Shown one piece after another: positions 27,316 through 35,527 of a stretch of DNA of 64,000 nucleotides. The translations under genes were made by a program, and so were the position numbers. The notes under the pieces are model-generated. The model did no database searches, had not been told where the DNA came from, and was given only the letters and a program-made list of their open reading frames with translations. Positions within the stretch are counted from its first letter, which is position 1; each line of letters begins with the position of its first letter. The stretch covers positions 27,953-91,952 of the forward strand of contig CASEXH010000009.1 of NCBI GenBank assembly GCA_949291945.1. The letters are read 5' to 3'. The DNA is from an uncultured Bacillota bacterium. Lineage in GTDB: Bacteria; Bacillota; Clostridia; Lachnospirales; Lachnospiraceae.

Positions 27316-28806
27316 TTATAAAGCTTTGATAAAACGGCGGAAAGCTTCTCTTCCTTCCGGCGTACATTTGTAAACGCCGGCGTCCTCCAGTACATGGACA
27401 AATACCTGTCCTACCTCTTCCTGAAGGATATCCATCACATTGTCCTTTGTGATCTCGGGATATTTTGGAAGGAATTCCTTTACCCAGTCGCTGTGTTTTT
27501 CCAACATTTCATTTTCTGAAGGATCTTTTCCTTCCAAGATATATTGGGCCAGAAGCTCCAGCTCCTCTTTCAGTCTTGCAGGAAGAACTGCCAGACCCAT
27601 AACCTCGATAAGACCGATGTTCTCTTTCTTAATATGATGGTACTGGGCATGAGGATGATATACGCCCAGAGGATTCTCCTCTGTAGTGATATTATTCCGC
27701 AGAGTCAGATCCAGTTCAAACATATCCCCCTTCTTTCTGGCGATAGGGGTGATGGTATTATGGGGCTCTCCTTCAGTCTCAGCAAAGACAAATGCAGCTT
27801 CGTCTGTATACCCTCTCCATACTTCCAGCACATGGCTTGCCAGATCGATCAGCTTTTTCTCATCTTTGCTCCGGATCCTCAGCACGGAAAGAGGCCATTT
27901 CACAATTCCCGCTTCCACATCCTCGTAGCCTGGGATCACTACATTTTCCTCCATAGGAGCCTTTGCCATAGCAAAGGTATAATGTCCTCCCTGGAAATGA
28001 TCATGGCTTAAAATGGAGCCGCCTACGATAGGCAGGTCTGCATTAGAGCCAAGGAAATAATGAGGAAACAGTTTGATAAAGTCAAAAAGCTTCACAAAAG
28101 TATTTCTCTCGATCTTCATAGGGATATGCTCACCGTTAAAGACAATGCAGTGTTCATTATAGTATACATATGGGGAATACTGGAATCCCCATTTGCTGTC
28201 ATTAATGGTGATAGGGATGATCCTGTGGTTTTCTCTGGCGGGATGGTTCAGCCTTCCGGCATACCCTTCGTTTTCCATACAGAGCTGACATTTTGGATAG
28301 CTGCTCTGTTTTGCATTCTTTGCCGCTGCGATAGCCTTGGGGTCTTTCTCAGGTTTGGAAAGGTTGATGGTGATATCAATGGTTCCATAGGGACTTTCCA
28401 CAGTCCATCTTCTGTCCTTCTTTATACGGTAACGGCGGATATAGTCTGTATCCTGGCTGAATTTATAAAAAAACTCAGTAGCGGCCTCCGGACTCTTCTC
28501 ATATTCTCTCCAGAACTTTTCCTGGACCTGGGCTGGTCTTGGAACCAGGCAGTTCATAATCTTGGTATCCAGCAGATCCCTGTAACCTATACTGTCCTCA
28601 ATGATCCCCCGTTTTACAGCTTCGTCTAAGAGTTCCTTCAAGATAATCTCCAGATTATTACAGACCTCCTGGTCTTCCGGTTCTGTGTACTCATCTTCAT
28701 GGAAGATATCCAGTAAAAGATTCGTTGTATAGATCCTCTCACACTCCGGCACCAATCCTGTATCAATTCCATACTGTACCAGATCTCTGATGTTTTTATT
28801 CAGCAT
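27316..28806 (-). CDS. galT: galactose-1-phosphate uridylyltransferase, Firmicute type
   Basis: Leloir enzyme exchanging UMP between UDP-glucose and galactose-1-phosphate. 496 residues, the long type II form. The active-site region is seen as SILSHDHFQGGHYTFA, and HPHAQYHHIKKENIGLIEV lies further on. The start at 28806 (MLNKNIRDLVQYG) is chosen over the longer frame because AAGGGTG precedes it and the family N-terminus begins there. It follows galK after 31 bases. galE is not in this window. Confidence 0.95.
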   Translation of the reverse strand: MLNKNIRDLVQYGIDTGLVPECERIYTTNLLLDIFHEDEYTEPEDQEVCNNLEIILKELLDEAVKRGIIEDSIGYRDLLDTKIMNCLVPRPAQVQEKFWREYEKSPEAATEFFYKFSQDTDYIRRYRIKKDRRWTVESPYGTIDITINLSKPEKDPKAIAAAKNAKQSSYPKCQLCMENEGYAGRLNHPARENHRIIPITINDSKWGFQYSPYVYYNEHCIVFNGEHIPMKIERNTFVKLFDFIKLFPHYFLGSNADLPIVGGSILSHDHFQGGHYTFAMAKAPMEENVVIPGYEDVEAGIVKWPLSVLRIRSKDEKKLIDLASHVLEVWRGYTDEAAFVFAETEGEPHNTITPIARKKGDMFELDLTLRNNITTEENPLGVYHPHAQYHHIKKENIGLIEVMGLAVLPARLKEELELLAQYILEGKDPSENEMLEKHSDWVKEFLPKYPEITKDNVMDILQEEVGQVFVHVLEDAGVYKCTPEGREAFRRFIKAL

Positions 28807-28837
28807 ATTTTTCACCCTTCCCCTTTCTTTTGCACCC

Positions 28838-30007
28838 TCAGGCAATTCTTCTTGTTCCGTCACCGATCTCTACCACATAGAAATCTGCCTCATAGCCGAT
28901 TTCTTTCTTATAGATCTCTCCGACATTTTTTATAAAGGCGTCTACGGCCTCTTCTTTTACAATGCTTACTGTGCAGCCACCGAATCCCGCACCTGTCATT
29001 CTGGATCCAACGACCCCTTCCTGCTTCCAGGCAGCCTCTACCAGGGCATCCAGCTCTTTTCCTGTTACCTCATAGTCGTCTCTTAAAGACACATGAGATG
29101 CATTCATCAGCTTTCCAAAGGTCTCCAGATCATTATTCTTTAAGGCTTTTACAGCTTTTATAGTCCTCTGATTTTCATAAACCGCATGTTTTGCTCTTTT
29201 GCGGCAGACAGGATCCTTCACTGTATCTTTTACCTGTTCAAACTCTTCCTCGGTCAGCTCACCCAGGGCATGGATCTTCTTAACATTCTGGATATCCTTC
29301 AGAGCCTCTTCGCACTCTGCTCTTCTCTCGTTATATTTAGAGTCTGTCAGTCTCCTTTTCTTATTGCTGGCAGCGATCACAATCTTATATCCATCCATAC
29401 GGATAGGTGCATATTCATACTGAAGATTCTGAGTATCCAGAAAAATAGCATGATCCTTTTTCCCCATGGCAATGGCAAACTGGTCCATGATCCCGCAGTT
29501 CATGCCGTTAAAATTATTCTCTCCATACTGGCCTATAAGGGCCAGATTAATCATAGTCAGATCTTCATAGCCAAACAGATCCTTCAGAATAATTCCCATA
29601 AGAAGTTCCACAGAGGCAGAAGAAGAAAGTCCGGAACCGTTGGGTATATTGCCGTACATCAGCATATCAAAACCTTTTTCAATGGGATATCCTTTTTCCT
29701 GAAAGGTCCAGACAATCCCCTTTGGATAATTGGTCCATCCAGAACTGTCCCGATATACAAGATCGTCCAGGCTTGTCTCGATAACTCCCATTTTACTGAA
29801 ATTCTCAGAATAGAGACGGATTTTTCTGTCCTCTCTTTTCCTTGCAACTCCGTAGGTGCCGATGGTCAGAGCACAGGGAAATACATGTCCCCCGTTGTAA
29901 TCAGTGTGTTCACCGATAAGATTTACCCTGCCTGGAGAAAAATAGAAGCGAATGTCTCCTCCATCTCCAAAAAGTTCCTGAAACTTCTTTACTAATTGCT
30001 GCTGCAT
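28838..30007 (-). CDS. galK: galactokinase
   Basis: Phosphorylates galactose at C1 with ATP. 389 residues. GHMP-kinase motifs: galactose signature GRVNLIGEHTDYNGG near residue 30, the ATP loop GSGLSSSASVELL, and GAGFGGCTVSIV near the C-terminus. I use the ATG at 30007 because GGAGG lies 8 bases before it; the upstream ATG overlaps that site. First gene of galK-galT. Confidence 0.96.
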   Translation of the reverse strand: MQQQLVKKFQELFGDGGDIRFYFSPGRVNLIGEHTDYNGGHVFPCALTIGTYGVARKREDRKIRLYSENFSKMGVIETSLDDLVYRDSSGWTNYPKGIVWTFQEKGYPIEKGFDMLMYGNIPNGSGLSSSASVELLMGIILKDLFGYEDLTMINLALIGQYGENNFNGMNCGIMDQFAIAMGKKDHAIFLDTQNLQYEYAPIRMDGYKIVIAASNKKRRLTDSKYNERRAECEEALKDIQNVKKIHALGELTEEEFEQVKDTVKDPVCRKRAKHAVYENQRTIKAVKALKNNDLETFGKLMNASHVSLRDDYEVTGKELDALVEAAWKQEGVVGSRMTGAGFGGCTVSIVKEEAVDAFIKNVGEIYKKEIGYEADFYVVEIGDGTRRIA

Positions 30008-30079
30008 CTTTTCTACCTCCATGCTTCCGCTTTTAAAATATTATTTATGTTTTTAATCATTTTTTATGTTTCTATCGAA

Positions 30080-30107
30080 ATTATAGCACAGATCATGGGT
30101 TTGTAAA
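30080..30107 (-). promoter_or_regulatory. promoter for galK-galT
   Basis: TTTACA (30107-30102), 16-base spacer, TATAAT (30085-30080). Downstream the leader has two AACATAAA repeats about 19 bases apart (minus strand, 30040-30075) that could be regulator sites. Confidence 0.55.
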
Positions 30108-30115
30108 GACCTTTT

Positions 30116-31027
30116 TTAAAATTTTACTTTCATAACCAAATCCTGGGGATAATCGCCGAAACAGCTGCCGAAAATGTTTACGCCTCCCACATGTTCCGCC
30201 TGGTCTTTGATGCCAATGACCACGGATATATAGGGGCCCTTTTCCAGACAGTATTCCTGGATCTTAAAGGGAGCGCTCTTTTTTCCATCCAGATAGGACC
30301 CTGTATGATCCAGCCTCCAGGTTTTCAGATTTCCATACTGGCTCTTGGTATCCTCCCACCAGTCCGGGTTCAGCTTTCCCCGGCGTCCGCCGAAATCCGA
30401 GGGGCAATGCCAGGTTCCTGCTTCTTTTCCATTGATCCACAAAGTAATGTCCGAAGGATAATCCAGGTTATAGTCGGGAGCCTCTGAGCACAGTTCCGCA
30501 GAAAACTCCAGGACTCTGGCCGGCTGTTCCTGAAGGGCCGCATTTGGGAAACGGTATTCCAGGTAACCGGAAGAAAACCAGATCAGCTTTGCTGTAGTCC
30601 TCTTTGGATCATAAAAGCACCTGGGCTCGTCTTCTCCGTCAATATATCCCTCTTCATTTACCATTCCGCAGGTAGGGGTGATTTTATAGTCCACATAGTT
30701 TCCCACAGGCATGGATATGATCTCTTCTTTCTTTTTCTCTGTCTGCCGCTGGAAATCCAGGATGACCTTTCCTTCCTGGGGAATGCACATCTTCATAGAG
30801 CCTCTGGCTGCAGGTCTCAGTTCCGTCCGGATCAGACCTGCTTCCTCCAGCACCCGGATATTTAAGGCCGCAGAAGAAGAGGGGATCTCCAGCAGTTCTG
30901 CAATCTCATTGACACACAAGGGCTCTCTTCCAAGCAAATGTAGAATCCGGATGCGGGTCTCGGAAGAAAGGGCCTTTCCAAGAGCCGTCAGTTCTTTTTC
31001 ATTAACTAAACTCAAATTTCTGTCCAT
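30116..31027 (-). CDS. ArsR-type transcriptional regulator with large C-terminal domain
   Basis: 303 residues. Residues 1-85 are an ArsR-like winged helix (LSSETRIRILHLLGREPLCVNEIAELLEIPSS and ALNIRVLEEAGLI). The remaining ~210 residues are a beta-rich segment with many aromatics (DYPSDITLWINGKEAGTWH; ISVVIGIKD), longer than any typical ArsR sensor. Ligand and targets are unknown; similar architectures accompany sugar genes in Firmicutes. It lies directly upstream of galK, in the same direction, but with its own promoter. Confidence 0.8.
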   Translation of the reverse strand: MDRNLSLVNEKELTALGKALSSETRIRILHLLGREPLCVNEIAELLEIPSSSAALNIRVLEEAGLIRTELRPAARGSMKMCIPQEGKVILDFQRQTEKKKEEIISMPVGNYVDYKITPTCGMVNEEGYIDGEDEPRCFYDPKRTTAKLIWFSSGYLEYRFPNAALQEQPARVLEFSAELCSEAPDYNLDYPSDITLWINGKEAGTWHCPSDFGGRRGKLNPDWWEDTKSQYGNLKTWRLDHTGSYLDGKKSAPFKIQEYCLEKGPYISVVIGIKDQAEHVGGVNIFGSCFGDYPQDLVMKVKF

Positions 31028-31041
31028 TTATACATCTCCGC

Positions 31042-31053
31042 TGTTTTAAAACA
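31042..31053. promoter_or_regulatory. palindrome upstream of the ArsR-type gene
   Basis: Perfect 12-base palindrome TGTTTTAAAACA, 15 bases before the start codon and downstream of the -10. A candidate autoregulatory operator. Confidence 0.4.
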
Positions 31054-31066
31054 AATATTTTATTCT

Positions 31067-31096
31067 ATTTTACTCTCTTCCCTTCCCGATTGTCAA
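31067..31096 (-). promoter_or_regulatory. promoter for the ArsR-type gene
   Basis: TTGACA (31096-31091), 18-base spacer, TAAAAT (31072-31067), about 40 bases before the gene. Confidence 0.6.
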
Positions 31097-31105
31097 CGAA
31101 AAAGG

Positions 31106-31145
31106 AGCCAGGACAACCCTTTATTTTCAGGATTTCTGCCTGGCT
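31106..31145 (-). terminator. terminator after the ABC permease gene
   Basis: Minus strand AGCCAGG pairs with CCTGGCT across a 26-base loop, followed by CCTTTTTCG. Confidence 0.65.
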
Positions 31146-31164
31146 TCTCTTCTATCTGAATTTG

Positions 31165-33264
31165 TTAGTCAGTATTCTGCTGGTATAATTGTTCTAAAAT
31201 GTCTGTTAAGCTGTCATTTTCCATAAGAGACAGAGAGACAGACCCTTTCTCCTGATCCTTCCACTGGATCTCCGCATTAATGTCATAATTTACAGGGCTT
31301 CCCACAGTAAACCTTCCTTCTGTAAATGTGATCTGTCCCAGAATCTTCTCAATCTCCTCCTGGTTCTGGAAGACCTTTTCCTGGTAAAGATCAGTCTCAT
31401 CTGTGCTGATATATCTGCCGAGACGGATAGATCCCACTTCCTCCAGGGAAATTTCTTCTGGCATGGGATTTCCCATCTTATCTAGAAGATCTCTGGTCTT
31501 TTCAAAGCTTTCATACACCGGAAGGTAATAGCTGTAGATATAATCATCATACTGATAATATCCCTGATCTGCCTGGGCTTTTTCCTGAAGTTCCATATAG
31601 CCTACTATCTTTTCTTCCCGGGTTTGGGCAAAGGTAAGGTTTTCCAGCTCTCCTTTGTAAGTTTTCATAAGGGTGTCACCGGAATCTTTTGACAATTCCA
31701 GTTGCTTTCCTGTTTCCAGGAAACTACTGGTAAAGATATTCTCAATATCCGCCGGGTCTATATAGCTGGTAGGAAGAATCTTTTCCCGGTATTCCCAGTT
31801 ATCATAGATCTGGCCGATATTTTCCACCAGCTCTTCTGTCTCCGGCAGATCATACATCCGGTAGACATCCCGGCCGGATTTCAGGTGATAGGCAATGTAA
31901 CAGGATACCTGGATCTGAGGATCCCCTGCTTCTACGGAATCCCGTTGGTCATAGGGCCCTTCTTGTTCATAATATTCTACGCACTTTTGAGACAGGGCAT
32001 AAATATCCTGAAAATCTTCCACTTTATTTTCTCTCAAAAAAGCAGACACTTCAGCAACATTGTAGCCCTCAGGATAGCCAAACTGACCATTAATACTGTT
32101 AAAGTATACAGACATGGAAGCAACCTGATCCTCACGGGGCAGGTAATGGTCCACCCCTGTAATATCCATCTGATATCCTCCCAGGATCAGAATTAATCCT
32201 GCCAAGAGTACCCCTGTGGAAACTTTCGGCTTTAATGCGCTCCGAATATCCATGGTACAGAGGAAATCAAAAATTGCCGAAAAGATCAAGGTCAGGACCA
32301 GCGCTCCTGCCACCAGCCAGAAAAATCCTGCATACATCTGGCTGCTGAAAAACATAGCGATTAAAAGTACCAAAGGAGGAAGGCCGCAGACCTTGATCAC
32401 CGGCTCCATTTTCTTAAAAGCAATGGTCCTGTGGAAGCTTTCCGATGGACGCAGTCGGTAAACCAGGATGCCTGCCAGAAGCAGTACTGCGGCAAGAAGG
32501 ATCCCGTAAATCAGGTATACTGTTATCGGTCTGTCTGTGCCGTAAAAGTTGGAGGCCTGGATATATGCAGTCACCGGGCTGAAAAATACTCCAATGCTGT
32601 CCGCCCTATCCGGTACAAATAAGGTATCAAAAAACCGGTCATTCAGCTGCGTATAAGTCAGATACAAAACTGGTCCATAGGCCATGAATGCCACAAATCC
32701 AAGAATCCCGGCAAAAAGATTTCCGGTCAGCAAAACAGCCAGTATCCCGGCTCCATACACTGCCAGAAAATATACCACAGCAAACAGCACCTGAAGTCCC
32801 GCAGCTATAAAGATCCTGGAATTTAAAGCTCCGTAAACACCTCCCACTCCAAGAGTAATCAAAACACTCAGCAGGTAAGGACATAAAAATGTAAAAAAGC
32901 CGCTGCAGTACTGAAGAACAAAAAGCTTTTCTCTCTTCTGAGGAAGACTATGGTAGAAATCGGTCTTCTCCTGGGAATACAGGTAGAAGAAACCGGCAAA
33001 TGCCGCCAGAACTGCGCAGATCACGACCAGGATAATGGTCAAAGCATTGGTCAGGCTTATGTCACTCCATAAGGTCCATTGGAGATATCTCTCCAGGGTA
33101 AATCCTCTGGGGTAGGGGCCTGAAGTATGTTTTGCGGCATCCAGGGATACCAATGCCTGGACCGGGCCTGCGGCGAAAAAGGCAAGGAAGATCAAAATAG
33201 TCAGCCAGAGATTTCTCCGCAGATTTCCTATAATATTTTTAAACAAATAATTTCTTGATGTCAT
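31165..33264 (-). CDS. ABC transporter permease, large
   Basis: 699-residue membrane protein. Residues 1-400 hold about ten hydrophobic helices (for example LWLTILIFLAFFAAGPV; LLLAGILVYRL; MFFSSQMYAGFFWLVAGA). The C-terminal ~300 residues are polar and tyrosine-rich, probably an extracytoplasmic domain. I start at the ATG 33264 (MTSRNYLFKN) because GGAGG lies about 9 bases upstream; the longer frame starts at a GTG. It overlaps the ATPase gene by 26 bases. Substrate unknown; the GntR control suggests an efflux or stress-response exporter. Confidence 0.8.
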   Translation of the reverse strand: MTSRNYLFKNIIGNLRRNLWLTILIFLAFFAAGPVQALVSLDAAKHTSGPYPRGFTLERYLQWTLWSDISLTNALTIILVVICAVLAAFAGFFYLYSQEKTDFYHSLPQKREKLFVLQYCSGFFTFLCPYLLSVLITLGVGGVYGALNSRIFIAAGLQVLFAVVYFLAVYGAGILAVLLTGNLFAGILGFVAFMAYGPVLYLTYTQLNDRFFDTLFVPDRADSIGVFFSPVTAYIQASNFYGTDRPITVYLIYGILLAAVLLLAGILVYRLRPSESFHRTIAFKKMEPVIKVCGLPPLVLLIAMFFSSQMYAGFFWLVAGALVLTLIFSAIFDFLCTMDIRSALKPKVSTGVLLAGLILILGGYQMDITGVDHYLPREDQVASMSVYFNSINGQFGYPEGYNVAEVSAFLRENKVEDFQDIYALSQKCVEYYEQEGPYDQRDSVEAGDPQIQVSCYIAYHLKSGRDVYRMYDLPETEELVENIGQIYDNWEYREKILPTSYIDPADIENIFTSSFLETGKQLELSKDSGDTLMKTYKGELENLTFAQTREEKIVGYMELQEKAQADQGYYQYDDYIYSYYLPVYESFEKTRDLLDKMGNPMPEEISLEEVGSIRLGRYISTDETDLYQEKVFQNQEEIEKILGQITFTEGRFTVGSPVNYDINAEIQWKDQEKGSVSLSLMENDSLTDILEQLYQQNTD

Positions 33265-34141
33265 ATCCTGCCACCTCCGTTTCACTGATAAAGATTTCCT
33301 CTAAAGTAAGAGGCAGAGTCTCTGCAAACAAAGGATGTTTTGCCTGGATCTTTTGCATGATCTCCTCCTGTTCTCCCCGGACTACCATGGTCAAAAGGGA
33401 AAGCCGTTTTTCATACTGGAGGACCTGCAGCTCTTTCAGCAGCGTCTCCTCATCCCGGGCATCCGGGATCACACACTGGACTTTGTGCATATTCTCCTTC
33501 ATCTCTTCCACATCTTTGGAGAGGAGTACGCCGCCCTTGTGAAGAAGCCCTACATGATCGCATATATCCTCCAATTCTCTCAGATTATGGGAAGCAATGA
33601 TAGGTGTAAAAGTCCGGTTGGCCACCTCGTAAGCCAGCAGGCTCTTGGCTGCCTGGCGCATCACTGGATCCAGACCGTCAAAGGTCTCATCGCAGAAAAG
33701 ATATCTGGTTCCTGCGCAGATTCCCAAGATCAGCCCTGCCTGACGCTTCATTCCCTTTGAAAAAGTGCTGATCTTCCTCTTAGGGTCCAGACTGATTTTT
33801 CCAAGAAGCTTTGTCATCCGTTTCCTGTCATACCGGGGATAATAAACAGAATAAAAATCTGCCATATCCTCTATTGTGGCATTCTGAAAAAAATAAGACG
33901 TATCCGGAATGAAAAAGATTTCTCCCTTGATCTTGGGATTTTCATAGACGGCCTCTTCATCTACCTCTATCTTCCCGCTGTCAGGCTTCAGAACACCTGA
34001 AAGCATCCGCAGAAAGGTACTTTTCCCGGCTCCGTTGGTACCGGCCAGACCAAAGATACTGTTATCATCTATGGTAAGGGAAATACAGTCCACCGCCTGG
34101 ATAGAACCGAATTTCTTACAAAGTTTCTCTGTCTTTATCAT
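33239..34141 (-). CDS. ABC transporter ATP-binding protein
   Basis: 300-residue ATPase. Walker A GTNGAGKSTFL near residue 35, signature FSKGMKRQAGL (a variant of LSGGQ common in YtrB-type exporters), Walker B YLFCDETFDGLD, switch histidine in IIASHNLRELED. A C-terminal extension follows from about residue 215. Between the GntR gene (4-base overlap) and the permease gene (overlap), forming a three-gene operon like ytr. Confidence 0.92.
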   Translation of the reverse strand: MIKTEKLCKKFGSIQAVDCISLTIDDNSIFGLAGTNGAGKSTFLRMLSGVLKPDSGKIEVDEEAVYENPKIKGEIFFIPDTSYFFQNATIEDMADFYSVYYPRYDRKRMTKLLGKISLDPKRKISTFSKGMKRQAGLILGICAGTRYLFCDETFDGLDPVMRQAAKSLLAYEVANRTFTPIIASHNLRELEDICDHVGLLHKGGVLLSKDVEEMKENMHKVQCVIPDARDEETLLKELQVLQYEKRLSLLTMVVRGEQEEIMQKIQAKHPLFAETLPLTLEEIFISETEVAGYDIKKLFV

Positions 34142-34509
34142 AGTTCATCCTCCTCATAAAATTCAGCCGTTTTTGAAAGACATGTCTCTTTTTCAATTCC
34201 CAGTTCTTTTCCTTCTTTTATGATCTCTCTCAGCTTTCCAAAATAAAATTCTTCCTTCTGCTGTTTCAAGGCCTGATCCCCTGACACAAAATTTCCACGG
34301 CCTTTGATAGGATAAATATATCCCTGCTGCTCCAGGATAGCGTAGGCTTTCTGAATCGTATTGGGATTGATGGAAAGCTCTGCGGCAAGGCTCCTGACAG
34401 AAGGCATCTGAGAGTCGGCTTTGAGAATACCTTTAATGATCAGCATCTGGAATTTTTCTACTATCTGCTCATAGATCGGCTTCCGATTCTGATAATCAAT
34501 AACAATCAA
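34138..34509 (-). CDS. GntR/YtrA family transcriptional repressor
   Basis: 123 residues: winged helix PIYEQIVEKFQMLIIKGILK, then MPSVRSLAAELSINPNTIQKAYAILEQQGYIYPI, followed by a short C-terminal helical region as in the YtrA subfamily. The start is most likely the TTG at 34509, 7 bases after AAAGGAGG; the longer ATG frame has no such site. It probably represses its own operon through the palindrome at 34557-34581, and may be released by cell-envelope antibiotics as in other YtrA systems (inference). Confidence 0.9.
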   Translation of the reverse strand: MIVIDYQNRKPIYEQIVEKFQMLIIKGILKADSQMPSVRSLAAELSINPNTIQKAYAILEQQGYIYPIKGRGNFVSGDQALKQQKEEFYFGKLREIIKEGKELGIEKETCLSKTAEFYEEDEL

Positions 34510-34556
34510 ACCGGTCCCTCCTTTCTCTCCTCTCGGCTGCATGTTTTCGTGTATTT

Positions 34557-34581
34557 AGTGTACTATGTATCTTAGTACACT
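34557..34581. promoter_or_regulatory. candidate GntR operator
   Basis: Perfect 9-base arms AGTGTACTA and TAGTACACT with a 7-base spacer, immediately downstream of the -10 and covering the transcription start of the GntR-ABC operon. Fits YtrA-type GntR operators. Confidence 0.75.
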
Positions 34582-34584
34582 TGC

Positions 34585-34613
34585 AGTATAAAAAATCCGG
34601 ATCCTCTTGTCAA
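34585..34613 (-). promoter_or_regulatory. promoter for the GntR-ABC operon
   Basis: TTGACA (34613-34608), 17-base spacer, TATACT (34590-34585). The -35 lies in the loop of the terminator of the preceding gene. Confidence 0.8.
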
Positions 34614-34628
34614 TAGAAAATCCGGATT
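34594..34628 (-). terminator. terminator after the thioesterase operon, nested with a promoter
   Basis: Minus strand AATCCGGAT (34628-34620) pairs with ATCCGGATT (34602-34594), followed by TTTTA. It overlaps the GntR promoter. Confidence 0.65.
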
Positions 34629-34635
34629 GTAATAC

Positions 34636-35046
34636 TTATTTAACACTTTCTTTTAAAAATCCCTGGTGATACTTATCCCAGCCCTTTTTTAAGGAAACTA
34701 CATTCCCTTGCCGGTCCAGAAAGCAGTGACTGCTCTTTCCTATGCAGCGCAGCTCCCCGGTTTCTTTGTCCCGAACGGTATAGGACAGTTCCAGTTTCAC
34801 ACTATTATATTTAAGAATCTCTGTCTCAATTTCTACCGTATCTCCAAAGTGTGTCATGGTCTTATACTCGCAGGACACAGAAAGCACCGGACTGATCAAT
34901 CCGTCTTTCTCCATCTGCGCATAGGAAAAACCACAGTGATCCATAAAATCAACCCTGGCTTCCTCAAACCACCGGATGTAATTAGAATGATGGATGATCC
35001 CCATCTGATCCGTCTCATAATATTGGGTTTTATGTTCATATTTCAT
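34636..35046 (-). CDS. acyl-CoA thioesterase, hot-dog fold (YbgC/FadM type)
   Basis: 136 residues. The 4-hydroxybenzoyl-CoA thioesterase-like motif YYETDQMGIIHHSNYIRWFEEAR has the catalytic aspartate; the central helix continues to DFMDHCGFSYAQME. Hydrolyses acyl-CoA or acyl-ACP thioesters; substrate not predictable. AGAGGCG precedes the start. Last gene of aspartate kinase-membrane protein-thioesterase, which may be an operon. Confidence 0.9.
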   Translation of the reverse strand: MKYEHKTQYYETDQMGIIHHSNYIRWFEEARVDFMDHCGFSYAQMEKDGLISPVLSVSCEYKTMTHFGDTVEIETEILKYNSVKLELSYTVRDKETGELRCIGKSSHCFLDRQGNVVSLKKGWDKYHQGFLKESVK

Positions 35047-35059
35047 CGTCCGTCGCCTC

Positions 35060-35500
35060 TTATGCCGCTGCTTCCAGCTCTTTTTTATTTTTCATTGCAC
35101 CCCACAGATAAAGGCCGTGGAGTACAAAGGGGAACAGCATAGACAAACCGATGCCGCTTCCCAAAAAAGCCACCTGTACGATATCGGAAAGGATTACAAA
35201 GGCCAAAAGGCCATATCCACAATAAATCGGAAGTTTCTGCTTTCCCGGAAGAGATCCGAAGATCATACCGATCGCTCCGGCCAGGGCCATAATCAGTCCT
35301 CCTATACAGGTAATGGCCACAGAAGCCCCCAGGACTCCCACCGAATATTCCATTCCGTTTTCTGCAAAGGAAGCCATGACTCCATCCAGATCTGTGATCA
35401 GCACATAAGCAGACATCAGTCCGGTCATCAGGTTATAAGCACCTATGACCAGTTCGATCATAGCAAGCCATTTCAGCAAAGATGTTTTTCTGGTTTTCAT
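35060..35500 (-). CDS. four-helix membrane protein, unknown
   Basis: 146 residues with about four hydrophobic helices (WLAMIELVIGAYNLMTGLMSAYVL; VGVLGASVAITCIGGLIMAL; LLAFVILSDIVQVAFLG; SMLFPFVLHGLYLW) and a basic C-terminus. No recognised motif. CAGGAG precedes the start. It lies 13 bases before the thioesterase gene and 27 bases after aspartate kinase. Confidence 0.75.
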   Translation of the reverse strand: MKTRKTSLLKWLAMIELVIGAYNLMTGLMSAYVLITDLDGVMASFAENGMEYSVGVLGASVAITCIGGLIMALAGAIGMIFGSLPGKQKLPIYCGYGLLAFVILSDIVQVAFLGSGIGLSMLFPFVLHGLYLWGAMKNKKELEAAA

Positions 35501-35527
35501 ATCCGTTTCTCCTGTTTCTGGACGCTC

